Below, one piece after another: positions 35,420 through 44,573 of a stretch of DNA of 64,000 nt; within the stretch, counting starts at the first letter, position 1, and every line of letters begins with the position of its first letter. This DNA is from Coprococcus sp. OM04-5BH (GTDB lineage: Bacteria > Bacillota > Clostridia > Lachnospirales > Lachnospiraceae). The DNA lies in assembly GCF_003482105.1 (NCBI RefSeq), contig NZ_QULM01000001.1:930001-994000 (forward strand), read 5' to 3'. Under the pieces are notes generated by a model. The model saw only the letters and a program-made list of their open reading frames with translations. It searched no databases and had not been told where the DNA came from. Made by a program: the position numbers and the translations under genes.

Positions 35420-35986
35420 ATGATTTATGGGTATGCAAGAGTAAGTACAAAAGGACAGGCTAAAGATGGAAACAGTTTGGAAGCACAAGAAAAAGCATTG
35501 AGAGAATCAGGTGCTAATGAAATTTATGTGGATGCTTTTACAGGTACGAAAACGGATAGACCAGAATTTGATAAACTGATGGATAAAATACAAAAGGGTG
35601 ATACTCTGATTGTTACAAAATTGGATAGATTTGCAAGGAGCATGACACAGGGTAGTGAGTTAGTATCAGATTTGGTTGAAAAGGGAATTAAGGTTTATAT
35701 TCTGAATATCGGTGTTATGGATAATACACCATCTTCAAAATTGATTAGGAATGTGTTTTTTGCTTTTGCTGAATTTGAGAGAGATATGATTGTTGAAAGA
35801 ACAATGGAAGGAAAAGCCATTGCAAAACAAAATCCTGATTTTAGGGAAGGTAGACCGAAAAAATATAGTAGAAAACAGATAGAACATGCGTTGGAATTAT
35901 TGGAAAGCAATTCTTATAAACAGGTAGAAGATATGACAGGAATTAGTAAGAGTACATTAATACGAGCCAAGAAAAAGAGAGGGTAG
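35420..35986 (+). CDS. Serine recombinase (resolvase/invertase)
   Basis: 188 residues. Catalytic domain begins [13 protein letters not shown] with serine 9; KLDRFARS arginines and the E helix [20 protein letters not shown] are intact; C-terminal [23 protein letters not shown]. Size is that of Tn3-type resolvases, not of large serine integrases. RBS AAAGGAG 8 bases upstream. A second copy of TTGACACCAAAATTAAA lies downstream at 36144-36160. Confidence 0.93.
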   Translation: MIYGYARVSTKGQAKDGNSLEAQEKALRESGANEIYVDAFTGTKTDRPEFDKLMDKIQKGDTLIVTKLDRFARSMTQGSELVSDLVEKGIKVYILNIGVMDNTPSSKLIRNVFFAFAEFERDMIVERTMEGKAIAKQNPDFREGRPKKYSRKQIEHALELLESNSYKQVEDMTGISKSTLIRAKKKRG

Positions 35987-36378
35987 CAAAAACTGGAAAA
36001 GCAAATTGTAATATTAGAATACAGTATAGCTACTACACGCATACACTAACACGATATAGGGTACGATATTATTTTTTTACCCTAAAAGTGGATTTTTGCC
36101 AAGAAATATAAGGGAAAACCACGATTTTTTTTAAAATCAATTTTTGACACCAAAATTAAAAAAAAACAAGAAAAATAAGGGGAAACACGATAACGATTTA
36201 TTTTTACGATAGCAAGGTTGAAAAATACCTTGCTTTTTTTGTGCTTAAAAATAGGAAAAAGCGTGTGTGTGCATTTTCACGTTAATTGTCAATTCAAAAA
36301 GAGAATAAACAAGTGGTGATACATTCGCATAAATGAAAAATGCTATTCGACATTAGACTTAAGGAGGAAAAAAAGATT
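35987..36378. other. Gene-free AT-rich region, possible replication or transfer origin, with terminator
   Basis: Contains TTGACACCAAAATTAAA (36144-36160), matching 35337-35354 with a one-base gap; two similar tracts, AAGGGAAAACCACGAT (36110-36125) and AAGGGGAAACACGATAACG (36177-36195); and a terminator AGCAAGGT (36211-36218) with ACCTTGCT (36227-36234) and T7. It directly precedes a Rep/MobT-like gene, where an oriT or double-strand origin would be expected. No clear nick motif seen. Confidence 0.45.
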
Positions 36379-37299
36379 ATGGATAAAAAGAAGCGTTTAG
36401 CATATTTAAAAGAGATTGATGCACATGTTGGTTTTCATACTGGAAATGGTATTGCACCACAGGTTGTTGATTTGAAGAAAGCAAATGACAATTATTTTGT
36501 TACAAACTGCAATATTCGTAAAGTTAGAAATGAGGATGAACAGGAAACATATTTTCGTGTAAATCCTAACAGGAATAACAACGGATACATTTTGACAGAG
36601 TATACAGCTTTTAAGAAGGTAATGAAAGATGTGTTTGAAGAATTGGCAATAACCGATTTCAAGTGGAAACGTGTAGATATGAGTTTTAACACTATGGACA
36701 GTAAGTATTATCCGAATTATACAAAGTTAAACCGATTATTGATTGCTTGTATTGCTAATTCATCGAATGACAAAAATACATACGACACAAAAAATTTCTG
36801 GAATGGTAAGACTAAAAGTCTTGCAACGAGAAATCAATTAAGAGAAGTTGAATTTTATGATAAAGCTGATGAAAGCCAGAATAGAAGCCCATATTATAGT
36901 CGGTTGGAATTAAGAAGTGTTCGTATGAAGGATAGTATTGAGCATGAATTTTTAAAAGTATGGTTTGACAGATTGGATGATGCTGTAAAAGAGTTTGAAG
37001 CTGTTCAGGATAGATTCAATCACAGTATGGCTGAATTATATTTGGAAGATCTAAGCAGAAAGAAACGTGACAGGGAATTTATGAGTGTGAACAGCTTTTT
37101 GATAACAAGGCGTGATCATATCTTTACAAGTAATCAGATGAAAAAATTATTGATGTTACTTGGATTTACGGAAGAAAAAGCAAATAACAAGGCTAGTAAT
37201 TTTAAGAAATATCACAATATTGAATATTTCAGTTTTGAAGATTTGAAAGCTATTGTTACAGATATTAAAGAAAAAATGATTGAGTATTTTTCAAAATAA
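36379..37299 (+). CDS. Rolling-circle Rep / MobT-like protein
   Basis: 306 residues. FKWKRVDMSFNTMD near residue 97, RNQLREVEFYDKADESQNRS near 155 and YYSRLELRSVRM near 178 follow the pattern of Rep_trans/RstA-like replication initiation factors ('RxDxxxN ... xxExYxK ... xRxELR'). RBS AAGGAGG upstream of ATG 36379. In small integrative elements this protein often doubles as relaxase. The family call is from motif layout and is tentative. Confidence 0.6.
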   Translation: MDKKKRLAYLKEIDAHVGFHTGNGIAPQVVDLKKANDNYFVTNCNIRKVRNEDEQETYFRVNPNRNNNGYILTEYTAFKKVMKDVFEELAITDFKWKRVDMSFNTMDSKYYPNYTKLNRLLIACIANSSNDKNTYDTKNFWNGKTKSLATRNQLREVEFYDKADESQNRSPYYSRLELRSVRMKDSIEHEFLKVWFDRLDDAVKEFEAVQDRFNHSMAELYLEDLSRKKRDREFMSVNSFLITRRDHIFTSNQMKKLLMLLGFTEEKANNKASNFKKYHNIEYFSFEDLKAIVTDIKEKMIEYFSK

Positions 37300-37478
37300 A
37301 ATTGGAAAACAGTAATTTGTTACCAAAAATGAATTTTATATAAATGTTGAAAAGTATTGAAATATAAGGCTTTATTGAAGATTTTCCTTAAAGTCAGTTA
37401 CCTAATATGTTCATTCAGTTAGGTAATGGATGAGTGTGAATGTGTCACCAATATTTACACAAAAGGAGAATAAATAAG

Positions 37479-38048
37479 GTGACAAGATATAAAAAACTTA
37501 ATAAGAAAGAAAAAAAGAGCAGATATTTTAACATGAAAGCAAGATGTGGAAAGGAATATCAGGAACGTAATCCACGTTATAGAGGAGCTTTCATGTGGAA
37601 GTTGTGGGAAGAAAACAAGGAAGAATATTATGAATGGTTGGATAAGAATTTTTATGAGGTTCCAGGTGAAGGTCAGATGGATATTGATAAAGATATTTTA
37701 CAATATGGAAATAAACAGTACCATCCTGATTTGTGTTTGATTGTTCCTCACAGTATCAATGTATTTTATGAAACGATTGAGGTTGGAAAATCAAATATTA
37801 CAAAAAATTCGTTTACAAAGAAATACAGTGTGAAGGTTAAAGATAGTGATAGATGGATTCGTTCAACTGACATTGATACATATAACCATGCATTAGATAT
37901 TTATTGTGATATTAAGCAGGGAATACTGGTAAGCAAAGCAAAATCACTGATGGATTATATTCCTGAAAAAGTATACATGGCATTGATGAATACAGATATT
38001 AGAGCTATTAACTGTAAACATTACCTTGCTGATGAAAGTGAGGTGTAG
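37479..38048 (+). CDS. HNH/AP2-associated DNA-binding-like protein
   Basis: 189 residues from GTG 37479 (AAGGAG 10 bases upstream). SRYFNMKARCGKEYQERNPR then YRGAFMWKLWEENKEEYYEW, followed by MDIDKDILQYGNKQYHPDLC and LIVPHSIN: the 'W..F..W......LDKDIL..GN..Y.P..C..VP..IN' pattern seen in phage proteins around HNH/AP2 homing endonucleases. No HNH active site is evident. It sits 5 bp before xis. Confidence 0.55.
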   Translation: MTRYKKLNKKEKKSRYFNMKARCGKEYQERNPRYRGAFMWKLWEENKEEYYEWLDKNFYEVPGEGQMDIDKDILQYGNKQYHPDLCLIVPHSINVFYETIEVGKSNITKNSFTKKYSVKVKDSDRWIRSTDIDTYNHALDIYCDIKQGILVSKAKSLMDYIPEKVYMALMNTDIRAINCKHYLADESEV

Positions 38049-38053
38049 TTGCT

Positions 38054-38260
38054 ATGGCAAAAGATATTGTAGTACCTGTTTGGGAAAAGTATTCATTATC
38101 CATAGAAGAAGCTGCTGTTTACTTTCGTATCGGTGAGAATAATATCAGGAATATTATAAATCAAAATCCAGATGCAGATTTTTGGTTTTGGAATGGAAAC
38201 AGAAAACAGATTAAAAGAAAATTGTTTGAGCAGTATATGGATTTACAGAAGGTTGTTTAA
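38054..38260 (+). CDS. xis: Tn916-type excisionase
   Basis: 68 residues: VPVWEKYSLSIEEAAVYFRI then GNRKQIKRKLFEQYMD; same layout as the Xis at 9962 but clearly diverged (INQNPDADFWFWNG in place of [14 protein letters not shown]). Followed by int on the same strand. Confidence 0.92.
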   Translation: MAKDIVVPVWEKYSLSIEEAAVYFRIGENNIRNIINQNPDADFWFWNGNRKQIKRKLFEQYMDLQKVV

Positions 38261-38341
38261 AAATTTATAGAAGATTAGGGCGTGGTATGGTATGATGAAC
38301 GCATACTATATCATGGCTCTTTTCGGAAAGGAGATTTTATC

Positions 38342-39607
38342 ATGTCTGAAAAGAGAAGAGATAGCAAAAACAGAGTTTTGCAAAATGGAGAGAGCCAAAG
38401 AAAAGATGGTAAATATGAATTTAAGTATGTTGACGTAAATGGAACTCGCAGAAGTGCTTACAGTTGGAAATTGGTTGCAACCGACAGAGTACCAGAAGGA
38501 AAACGCTGTGAATTAAGTCTTAGAGAGATGGAGAAGCAAATAAGACGAGATTTGGAAGATGGTATACAGACTCATACAGCAAATACTAAAACACTGAATC
38601 AGCTATTTGATACATATATGTCCACAAAGGAATTAAAACAGTCTACAAGGACAAATTATCAGTATATGTATAAAAACTATGTGAGTGATACTATTGGGAA
38701 AAGACGAATTTCAAGTATTAAGTATAGTGATATTAAGAAATTTTATAACAGCCTGATACTTGAAAAGAAATTTAAACCGAACAGTATGGAAATAATCAAT
38801 ACAATATTGTATCCTGTTTTTACAATGGCTGTTAGGGATGGATATATCCGTACAAATCCTTCAGATGGTGTTATGGCTGAAATCGAAAAGAGTCATAATT
38901 GGGAAAAAACAAAACGTCATGCGTTGACAGAAAAGCAGCAGTCGTTATTTGTTGATTTTGTAGCTGGTTCTGATACCTATAAACATTGGTTGCCTTTATT
39001 TACTGTACTTCTTGGTACAGGATGTAGAATCGGCGAGGTTATCGGTTTGACATGGGAAGATTGTGATTTTACAGAAAATATTATTTCTATAAATCATAAT
39101 CTGATTTACCGACAGCAAGATGATGGAAAGTGTGAAATGCACATTACTACACCAAAGACAGAAGCAGGAAAGCGTATTATTCCAATGTTTGAAGCTGTCA
39201 GAAAAGCCTTATTACAGGAACGAAGGCAGCAGATGAAATGTGGATTTAATACTGCTATTATTGATGGGTATTCAGGATTTGTGTTTACTAATCGTTGTGG
39301 ATATGTGCATAATCCACAGACCATAAATCGAGCGATTAAACGTATTTACACAGCCTGTAATGAACAGGAAAAGGTACAAGCTAAGAAAGAACATAGACAG
39401 CCTGTTTTAATACCACATTTTAGTGCTCATAATCTCAGACATACCTTTTGTACTAGGTTATGTGAGAACGAAAATGATTTAAAGATTATTCAGGAGATTA
39501 TGGGACATAGTGATATTACTACCACAATGAATGTTTACAATGAAGCCACAAAGGAAAGAAAACAGGAATCCTTTGCAAGACTGGAAGGTAAAATAAAAAT
39601 CTGTTAG
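38342..39607 (+). CDS. int: Tyrosine integrase of the third element
   Basis: 421 residues from ATG 38342 (AAAGGAG upstream). N-terminal arm domain MSEKRRDSKNRVLQNGESQR resembles Tn916 Int, while the catalytic half resembles the integrase at 25266 (GTGCRIGEVIGL, TPKTEAGKR, HNLRHTF, MNVYNEA with the tyrosine). That hybrid look suggests domain shuffling between integrase lineages. Xis lies 81 bp upstream. A 15-bp direct repeat and an orphan metG end follow. Confidence 0.94.
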   Translation: MSEKRRDSKNRVLQNGESQRKDGKYEFKYVDVNGTRRSAYSWKLVATDRVPEGKRCELSLREMEKQIRRDLEDGIQTHTANTKTLNQLFDTYMSTKELKQSTRTNYQYMYKNYVSDTIGKRRISSIKYSDIKKFYNSLILEKKFKPNSMEIINTILYPVFTMAVRDGYIRTNPSDGVMAEIEKSHNWEKTKRHALTEKQQSLFVDFVAGSDTYKHWLPLFTVLLGTGCRIGEVIGLTWEDCDFTENIISINHNLIYRQQDDGKCEMHITTPKTEAGKRIIPMFEAVRKALLQERRQQMKCGFNTAIIDGYSGFVFTNRCGYVHNPQTINRAIKRIYTACNEQEKVQAKKEHRQPVLIPHFSAHNLRHTFCTRLCENENDLKIIQEIMGHSDITTTMNVYNEATKERKQESFARLEGKIKIC

Positions 39608-39654
39608 CAATTTACGATAATTTTTACGACATTCTACAACAGAGATATAAAGAT

Positions 39655-39721
39655 ATATAAGAAGATATGTGAAATACAGATGATTTTGAGCCTTGTATTA
39701 GTGGGGATATAAGAAGATATG
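39655..39721 (+). repeat. 15-bp direct repeat downstream of the integrase
   Basis: ATATAAGAAGATATG at 39655-39669 and again at 39707-39721, 52 bp apart, the second overlapping the metG-fragment start codon. Could be integrase arm sites or a remnant of attachment DNA. Confidence 0.65.
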
Positions 39722-40228
39722 AGCATTTATTTAAGGACGAAAATCCTAATCCCGACAATGAAGTCCTTAGATGGTGTAAATAAGAAAAATGATGTAAATA
39801 ATACAGCTTCTGAAGCACCTGAAAAAAATGTAAAAACTGAGTCTGAAAAGATTGATTTTTCTAAAGTAAAGATTGAGCCTTTGTTTGAGGAAATGGTAGA
39901 CTTTGATACATTCAGCAAGTCAGATTTCCGTGCAGTAAAGGTTAAAGAGTGTGTTGCAGTACCGAAGTCAAAGAAACTGTTACAGTTTACTCTTGATGAC
40001 GGAACAGGCACAGACAGAACCATTTTAAGCGGCATTCATAGCTTTTATGAGCCGGAGGAACTGGTTGGAAAGACTCTTATCGCTATCACAAATCTTCCAC
40101 CGAGAGCGATGATGGGCATTGACTCTTGCGGTATGCTCCTCAGTGCTATTCATGAAGAAGAAGGCGAAGAAAAGATTCATCTTCTGATGGTAGATGACCA
40201 CATTCCGGCAGGTGCAAAGCTCTATTAA
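39719..40228 (+). CDS. Orphan C-terminal tRNA-binding domain of methionyl-tRNA synthetase
   Basis: 169 residues. From residue 50 on it matches bacterial MetRS C-terminal domains: VKIEPLFEEMVDFDTFSKSD, FRAVKVKECVAVPKSKKLLQ, MMGIDSCGMLLSAIH and final PAGAKLY. The catalytic and anticodon-binding parts are missing; residues 1-45 do not look like MetRS. Either an integrative element split metG here (the rest being outside the window) or this is a free-standing duplicate. ATG 39719 lacks a strong RBS. Confidence 0.8.
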   Translation: MSIYLRTKILIPTMKSLDGVNKKNDVNNTASEAPEKNVKTESEKIDFSKVKIEPLFEEMVDFDTFSKSDFRAVKVKECVAVPKSKKLLQFTLDDGTGTDRTILSGIHSFYEPEELVGKTLIAITNLPPRAMMGIDSCGMLLSAIHEEEGEEKIHLLMVDDHIPAGAKLY

Positions 40229-40808
40229 GATGTAAATATATGAAAGTCAGTTACTCCGTGCCTATGGCACTCCCGTAACTGCCAACTGCATTCGTAATCC
40301 GGGCGATTGCCCTGTTTACTCATACAGTTTAGCCTGCCCGATATCCATGAATTCGTTCATGCAAGCATGACTCATTCATGGCTGCCGTTCAGGACTTTCA
40401 TAGTAAATAGACGGGACGTACTTCATTTGATAAAAAACTAAAAAAACAGCGATTTACATCAAACTTACATCAATTGATGCAAAATTAAGTGCAAGCAAGA
40501 AAAAATCGTATAATTTGGAACATCAGCAGGAAAACAAGCACGAGCAAGGCGAGTATTTGTTTTCACCTGATGTGACAACGACAAAATCAAGAAGTTCGAA
40601 GAACGGCAACGGCAAAGCCGTTGGATTTTGGAGTGATAAATGAGTGGGCAATTCCAATCGGAGTTGCCCATTTTTAAAACAAACAGAAATACAAATCGAG
40701 TTTTGTCTGTGAAAAGCCCGTGAATAAGCGGATGTTAATATGTATTGCTTGTGGCAACGGCTCTATTGAATATAGAATTGAGCTATCAAAAACAAGGAGG
40801 CAGAGATT
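40229..40808. other. Gene-free region with inverted repeats and a terminator
   Basis: TGAAAGTC (40241-40248) and GACTTTCA (40393-40400) are inverted copies about 150 bp apart. CAACGGC-AAA-GCCGTTG (40607-40623) is a perfect hairpin. A terminator TGGGCAATTCC / GGAGTTGCCCA (40645-40655, 40660-40670) with T5 follows. No ORF of substance. Confidence 0.55.
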
Positions 40809-41318
40809 ATGCTAAATGAAAATATCAAAAGAATTAGAAAGTCAAAAGGGCTGTCGCAAGAAGAACTGGCAATTAAACTGAACGTAGTAAGACAGACAGT
40901 ATCAAAATGGGAGAATGGTTTGTCAGTTCCAGATTCCAGTATGCTGATTATTTTGGCGAATGAACTGGATACTACTGTAAGTGAATTACTTGGAGAACCT
41001 GTAGCAGAACCGACTACCGATGATTTAAAGATTCTTTCTGAAAAATTAGAAGTTATTAATTTGCAGCTTGCAAAAAGAAGTATAACAAAGGTAAAAACGA
41101 TTCGATGGATTCTTATTTCATTGTGTGCGGTTATAGTGGTAATATTTATCGCACTTGCATCTACGAATAGTTTTTATTTGAATTGGAATTACAATGATCC
41201 TGAGTTGGCAGTGTCAGGAACAATACTGCATGGGTTTGAATTCTTGTTTGTAAGACTCGCACCGATTGTTTTTTTGACTTCGGTGGTTGGAGTTGTGGTG
41301 ACATATAAGAAAAGATAA
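40809..41318 (+). CDS. XRE regulator with two membrane segments
   Basis: 169 residues. HTH LNENIKRIRKSKGLSQEELA then IKLNVVRQTVSKWENGLSVP (residues 2-60), a linker, and two membrane helices (IRWILISLCAVIVVIFIALA near 100; LAPIVFLTSVVGVVV near 150). Membrane-bound XRE proteins of this type are frequent in Clostridia; signal unknown. RBS AAGGAGG upstream. Confidence 0.88.
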   Translation: MLNENIKRIRKSKGLSQEELAIKLNVVRQTVSKWENGLSVPDSSMLIILANELDTTVSELLGEPVAEPTTDDLKILSEKLEVINLQLAKRSITKVKTIRWILISLCAVIVVIFIALASTNSFYLNWNYNDPELAVSGTILHGFEFLFVRLAPIVFLTSVVGVVVTYKKR

Positions 41319-41612
41319 ATTCAGGTTTGCAAGTTATGGGATGCAGGAGAAAAGGGACTTACATTATCTGCTTTTGAATGGGAGAAGGATAGAAAAACGC
41401 TGATATATGGGCAGGTAGACTATATGTATGGAGAAGCACTTTATAAGCCTGAAATGAAAGAAGGAAATCCTATAAGGTTATATAGTTTGGATGAAATCAC
41501 GGAGATATTCTGTAAATTAGGACTTCGTATTTGTAACAGTTTTGCTGACTTCAGTGGAAAGCCGAGTTCTGATAATGATATTCAATTGATGGTTTATTCC
41601 ATACGAGAATAA
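41319..41612 (+). pseudogene. 3' remnant of a SAM-dependent methyltransferase gene
   Basis: In frame with the preceding gene beyond its stop: IQVCKLWDAGEKGLTLSAFE then WEKDRKTLIYGQVDYMYGEA and DEITEIFCKLGLRICNSFAD, ending DIQLMVYSIRE, the usual C-terminus of class I methyltransferases. The SAM-binding half is absent, replaced by the XRE gene. Confidence 0.7.
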
Positions 41613-41716
41613 AAATAGAGTAGACGAATTATTTAGCAATCTTCATCAAATCTTTATTTTTTTCTGTTAGGTTATATTTCAGTAAGAAATGAAATATGGA
41701 AGGAAGGATAGTAAAG
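41613..41716 (+). promoter_or_regulatory. Promoter region of the LanFEG-type operon
   Basis: AT-rich with CTTCATCAAATCTTTATTTT (41641-41660), which resembles paired T-rich sites used by OmpR-type regulators of lantibiotic-resistance operons. A -10 element could not be fixed. Confidence 0.4.
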
Positions 41717-42430
41717 ATGGAAATGATGTTGCAGACACAAAATTTGTGTAAATATTTTAGAAAGCAGAAAGCGGTAAATAATGTTTCACTTAATATCGAA
41801 AAGGAACAGATTTATGGACTGCTTGGACCGAATGGCGCTGGTAAATCTACCACATTGAAAATGCTGACCGGTATGATGAAACCAACTGCAGGAAAGATTT
41901 ACTTTGATGGAAAACTTTTGGATAGGAAAGATTTATCAAAAATAGGAGCGTTAATTGAAAATCCGCCTATTTATGAAAATCTTTCCGCCAGAGAGAATTT
42001 GAAGGTAAGACAATTATTGCTTGGTACAGATGAAAACAGAATTGATGAGGTCTTGCAGATTGTATCACTTACAAACACCGGAAAGAAGAAAGCAGGACAG
42101 TTTTCTTTGGGGATGAAGCAAAGACTAGGCATTGCAATGGCATTGCTTGGAGAACCGGAACTTTTGATATTGGATGAACCTACGAATGGATTAGATCCAA
42201 TAGGCATCGAGGAATTACGAGAGCTGATCCGGTCTTTTCCGGAACAGGGAATCACTGTAATTCTCTCCAGTCATATTCTCTCAGAGGTACAGTTACTTGC
42301 AGATAAAGTCGGGATTATTTCAGGTGGAATCTTAGGATACGAAGGAGCATTAAAGCAGGGAGATAATCTTGAAGATTTGTTTATGAATGTGGTAAGAAAA
42401 AACCAGAAAGCAGGTGAAATCCATGGTTAA
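41717..42430 (+). CDS. Lantibiotic-protection ABC transporter, ATPase (LanF-like)
   Basis: 237 residues. Walker A GPNGAGKST (residue about 38), signature FSLGMKQRLGIAMALL, Walker B LLILDEPTNGLD, and SSHILSE with the switch histidine. The family pattern (IGALIENPPIYENLSARENL) is that of BcrA/LanF ATPases. With the two permeases downstream it would expel lantibiotics or similar peptides from the membrane. GGAAGGA 10-16 bases before ATG 41717. Confidence 0.93.
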   Translation: MEMMLQTQNLCKYFRKQKAVNNVSLNIEKEQIYGLLGPNGAGKSTTLKMLTGMMKPTAGKIYFDGKLLDRKDLSKIGALIENPPIYENLSARENLKVRQLLLGTDENRIDEVLQIVSLTNTGKKKAGQFSLGMKQRLGIAMALLGEPELLILDEPTNGLDPIGIEELRELIRSFPEQGITVILSSHILSEVQLLADKVGIISGGILGYEGALKQGDNLEDLFMNVVRKNQKAGEIHG

Positions 42431-43154
42431 TATTATAAAAGCAGAACATCAAAAAGCCAAAAGAACCATGCGAAAAAAGTTTATCTGGGGATTTCCTCTT
42501 CTTACATTTGTCATGGCATTTATATTTACTCTTGGGATGACAAATGCTTATGCAGAAAGTGTTTGGAACTGGTGGTATACACTTTTGCTGCCGGGGATGA
42601 TTGCTCTATTTTGTTATCTTTCTGTGGCGCAGGAGAAAAAGATAAAATACTATCATTTAATGACTATTCCCACAGACAGAAGAAAATTGTTGCTGGGGAA
42701 AATTATTTATATTGGGTACATGATTTTGTTTTCTAATGTGATTGTGTTTGCAGGAGCAACGCTTGGAGGCTTTCTTCTAACGACACATGTTCCAGTTGGA
42801 GGAGCGTTGATTGCAGTATTGTTTCTGACGGTTTCTGAGTTATGGGAGATTCCGGTAGCTTTATTTTTAAGTGAACGATTTGGAATGATTGTAAACCTGT
42901 TGGTCTGCCTATTTATTACCGTCAGCGGTGTGGTAATATCACAAACCAGAATCTGGTATGTACTTGTTTCTGCAATCCCTATGCGAATGATGTGCCCGTT
43001 GCTTCATGTTTTACCAAATGGACTTGCCGCAGAAGCAGGGAATCCTCTTTTGGATACGGGAGTCATTGTTCCGGGAATGTGTCTCTCAATCATCTGGTTT
43101 GTTTTTGTAACGGTTCTGTTTTTGAAATGGTTTGAGAGAAGAGAGGTGAAATAA
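42423..43154 (+). CDS. LanE-like ABC permease
   Basis: 243 residues with six predicted membrane segments; starts MVNIIKAEHQKAKRTMRKKF, typical of LanE/MutE. Overlaps the ATPase gene end by 8 bases. Segment LPGMIALFCYLSVAQEKKIK YY-like is conserved in this permease family. Confidence 0.88.
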   Translation: MVNIIKAEHQKAKRTMRKKFIWGFPLLTFVMAFIFTLGMTNAYAESVWNWWYTLLLPGMIALFCYLSVAQEKKIKYYHLMTIPTDRRKLLLGKIIYIGYMILFSNVIVFAGATLGGFLLTTHVPVGGALIAVLFLTVSELWEIPVALFLSERFGMIVNLLVCLFITVSGVVISQTRIWYVLVSAIPMRMMCPLLHVLPNGLAAEAGNPLLDTGVIVPGMCLSIIWFVFVTVLFLKWFERREVK

Positions 43155-43155
43155 G

Positions 43156-43896
43156 ATGATTGGAAGATCTCTTAATGCAGACTTGCGAAAGATGAAAGGA
43201 ACATCTGTGATTCTGGCACACTTACTGATTCCGATTATAACCAGCGTTATATTTTTAATATATTACTTTTTTTCACCATGGAATGAAAATATGAAAGTGA
43301 TTGCATTTTATCAGGCAATAGGAGCAGGACTTCCGGTACTTATTGGAATTTTTACAGCAAGTGTGATGGAACAAGAACAAAATGCAGGTAATTTTCAAAA
43401 CCTGTTGTCTTTACCAGATAAACTTACAGCATTTTTATCGAAACTGTTGATGCTACTGGTTTTGTGTCTGTGCTCTATCCTATTGACAGCAATCATATTC
43501 GGAGTTGGATTTGGAAGAATCGCATCAAGCGATATCGAAATCATGAAAGGATGTATATTTGCAGCATTGCTGCTGTGGGGAAGCAGTGTTCCACTTTATC
43601 TGTGGCAGCTGATTCTGGCTTTTCAGTTTGGAAAAGGGGTATCCATTGGAGCAGGGATTATATCAGGACTAATTAGTGCATTGATGCTTACCGGACTTGG
43701 AGATTATGTGTGGAAATATGTATTTGTCTGTTGGACGGGTAGAGTACCATATACTTATCTGCAATCTGTATTGGGAGAAACTAGTGTAGGTGAATGGTTG
43801 TCATTCATACCAGGTTGCTTAATATTTACAGGGATTAGTATGGTATACTATTTTTGGTGGGTAAACCACTGGGAAGGAAACAGAATATCGGAATAG
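43156..43896 (+). CDS. LanG-like ABC permease
   Basis: 246 residues, six membrane segments, begins MIGRSLNADLRKMKGTSVIL; EQEQNAGNFQNLLSLP is the conserved loop of LanG/MutG permeases. One base after the previous stop. The FEG order is the standard arrangement of lantibiotic immunity transporters. Confidence 0.88.
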   Translation: MIGRSLNADLRKMKGTSVILAHLLIPIITSVIFLIYYFFSPWNENMKVIAFYQAIGAGLPVLIGIFTASVMEQEQNAGNFQNLLSLPDKLTAFLSKLLMLLVLCLCSILLTAIIFGVGFGRIASSDIEIMKGCIFAALLLWGSSVPLYLWQLILAFQFGKGVSIGAGIISGLISALMLTGLGDYVWKYVFVCWTGRVPYTYLQSVLGETSVGEWLSFIPGCLIFTGISMVYYFWWVNHWEGNRISE

Positions 43897-43910
43897 AATC
43901 GAGGGAAACT

Positions 43911-44573
43911 ATGGCAAAAATACTGGCAGTTGATGATGAACCGGCAATTTTGGAAATGATAGAAAGCATTTTGAATAAGGATGGACATCTGGTTACCAAA
44001 GTAAGTAATCCACTAAAAATTAATATGGAAGAATTACATCGTTATGACCTGATTTTACTGGACATTATGATGCCTGGAATTGATGGCTTCGAATTATGCA
44101 AAAGAATCAGGGCACTTGTGGATTGTCCGATTTTGTTTCTTACGGCAAAAACGGAGGAAAACAGTCTGGTAAACGGACTTTCTTTAGGAGCAGATGATTA
44201 TATTTCAAAGCCATTTGGAGTGATGGAACTTCGGGCAAGGATCAATGCACATCTTAGAAGAGAGCACAGGGAACATTCTGTCCGGATGGTTTTGGGGAGG
44301 GTCTGTATTCAAATATCTCAAAAGAAACTATTGGTTGATGATAAGGAACTTCCTCTTACGAAAGCGGAGTACGAAATCTGTGAATTTCTGGCTAAAAACA
44401 GAGGACAGGTTTTCTCGAAGGAACAGATATTGGAAGCGGTCTTTGGCTTTGACAATGAGAGTAATGACAGTACTATAATCACGCATATCAAAAATATAAG
44501 AGCAAAATTTGCGGATTATGATTATACACCGATAAAAACAGTCTGGGGGATTGGATATAAATGGGAAGAGTAA
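43911..44573 (+). CDS. OmpR-type response regulator
   Basis: 220 residues. Receiver domain with acidic pair DDE (residues 8-10), phosphorylated D in LILLDIMMPG (near 51) and K in YISKPFG; winged-helix output domain with LTKAEYEICEFLAKNRGQVF. Start at 43911 has only GAGGGAAAC upstream. It probably activates the upstream ABC genes when the sensor detects peptide, as in CprRK or SpaRK systems. Confidence 0.93.
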   Translation: MAKILAVDDEPAILEMIESILNKDGHLVTKVSNPLKINMEELHRYDLILLDIMMPGIDGFELCKRIRALVDCPILFLTAKTEENSLVNGLSLGADDYISKPFGVMELRARINAHLRREHREHSVRMVLGRVCIQISQKKLLVDDKELPLTKAEYEICEFLAKNRGQVFSKEQILEAVFGFDNESNDSTIITHIKNIRAKFADYDYTPIKTVWGIGYKWEE

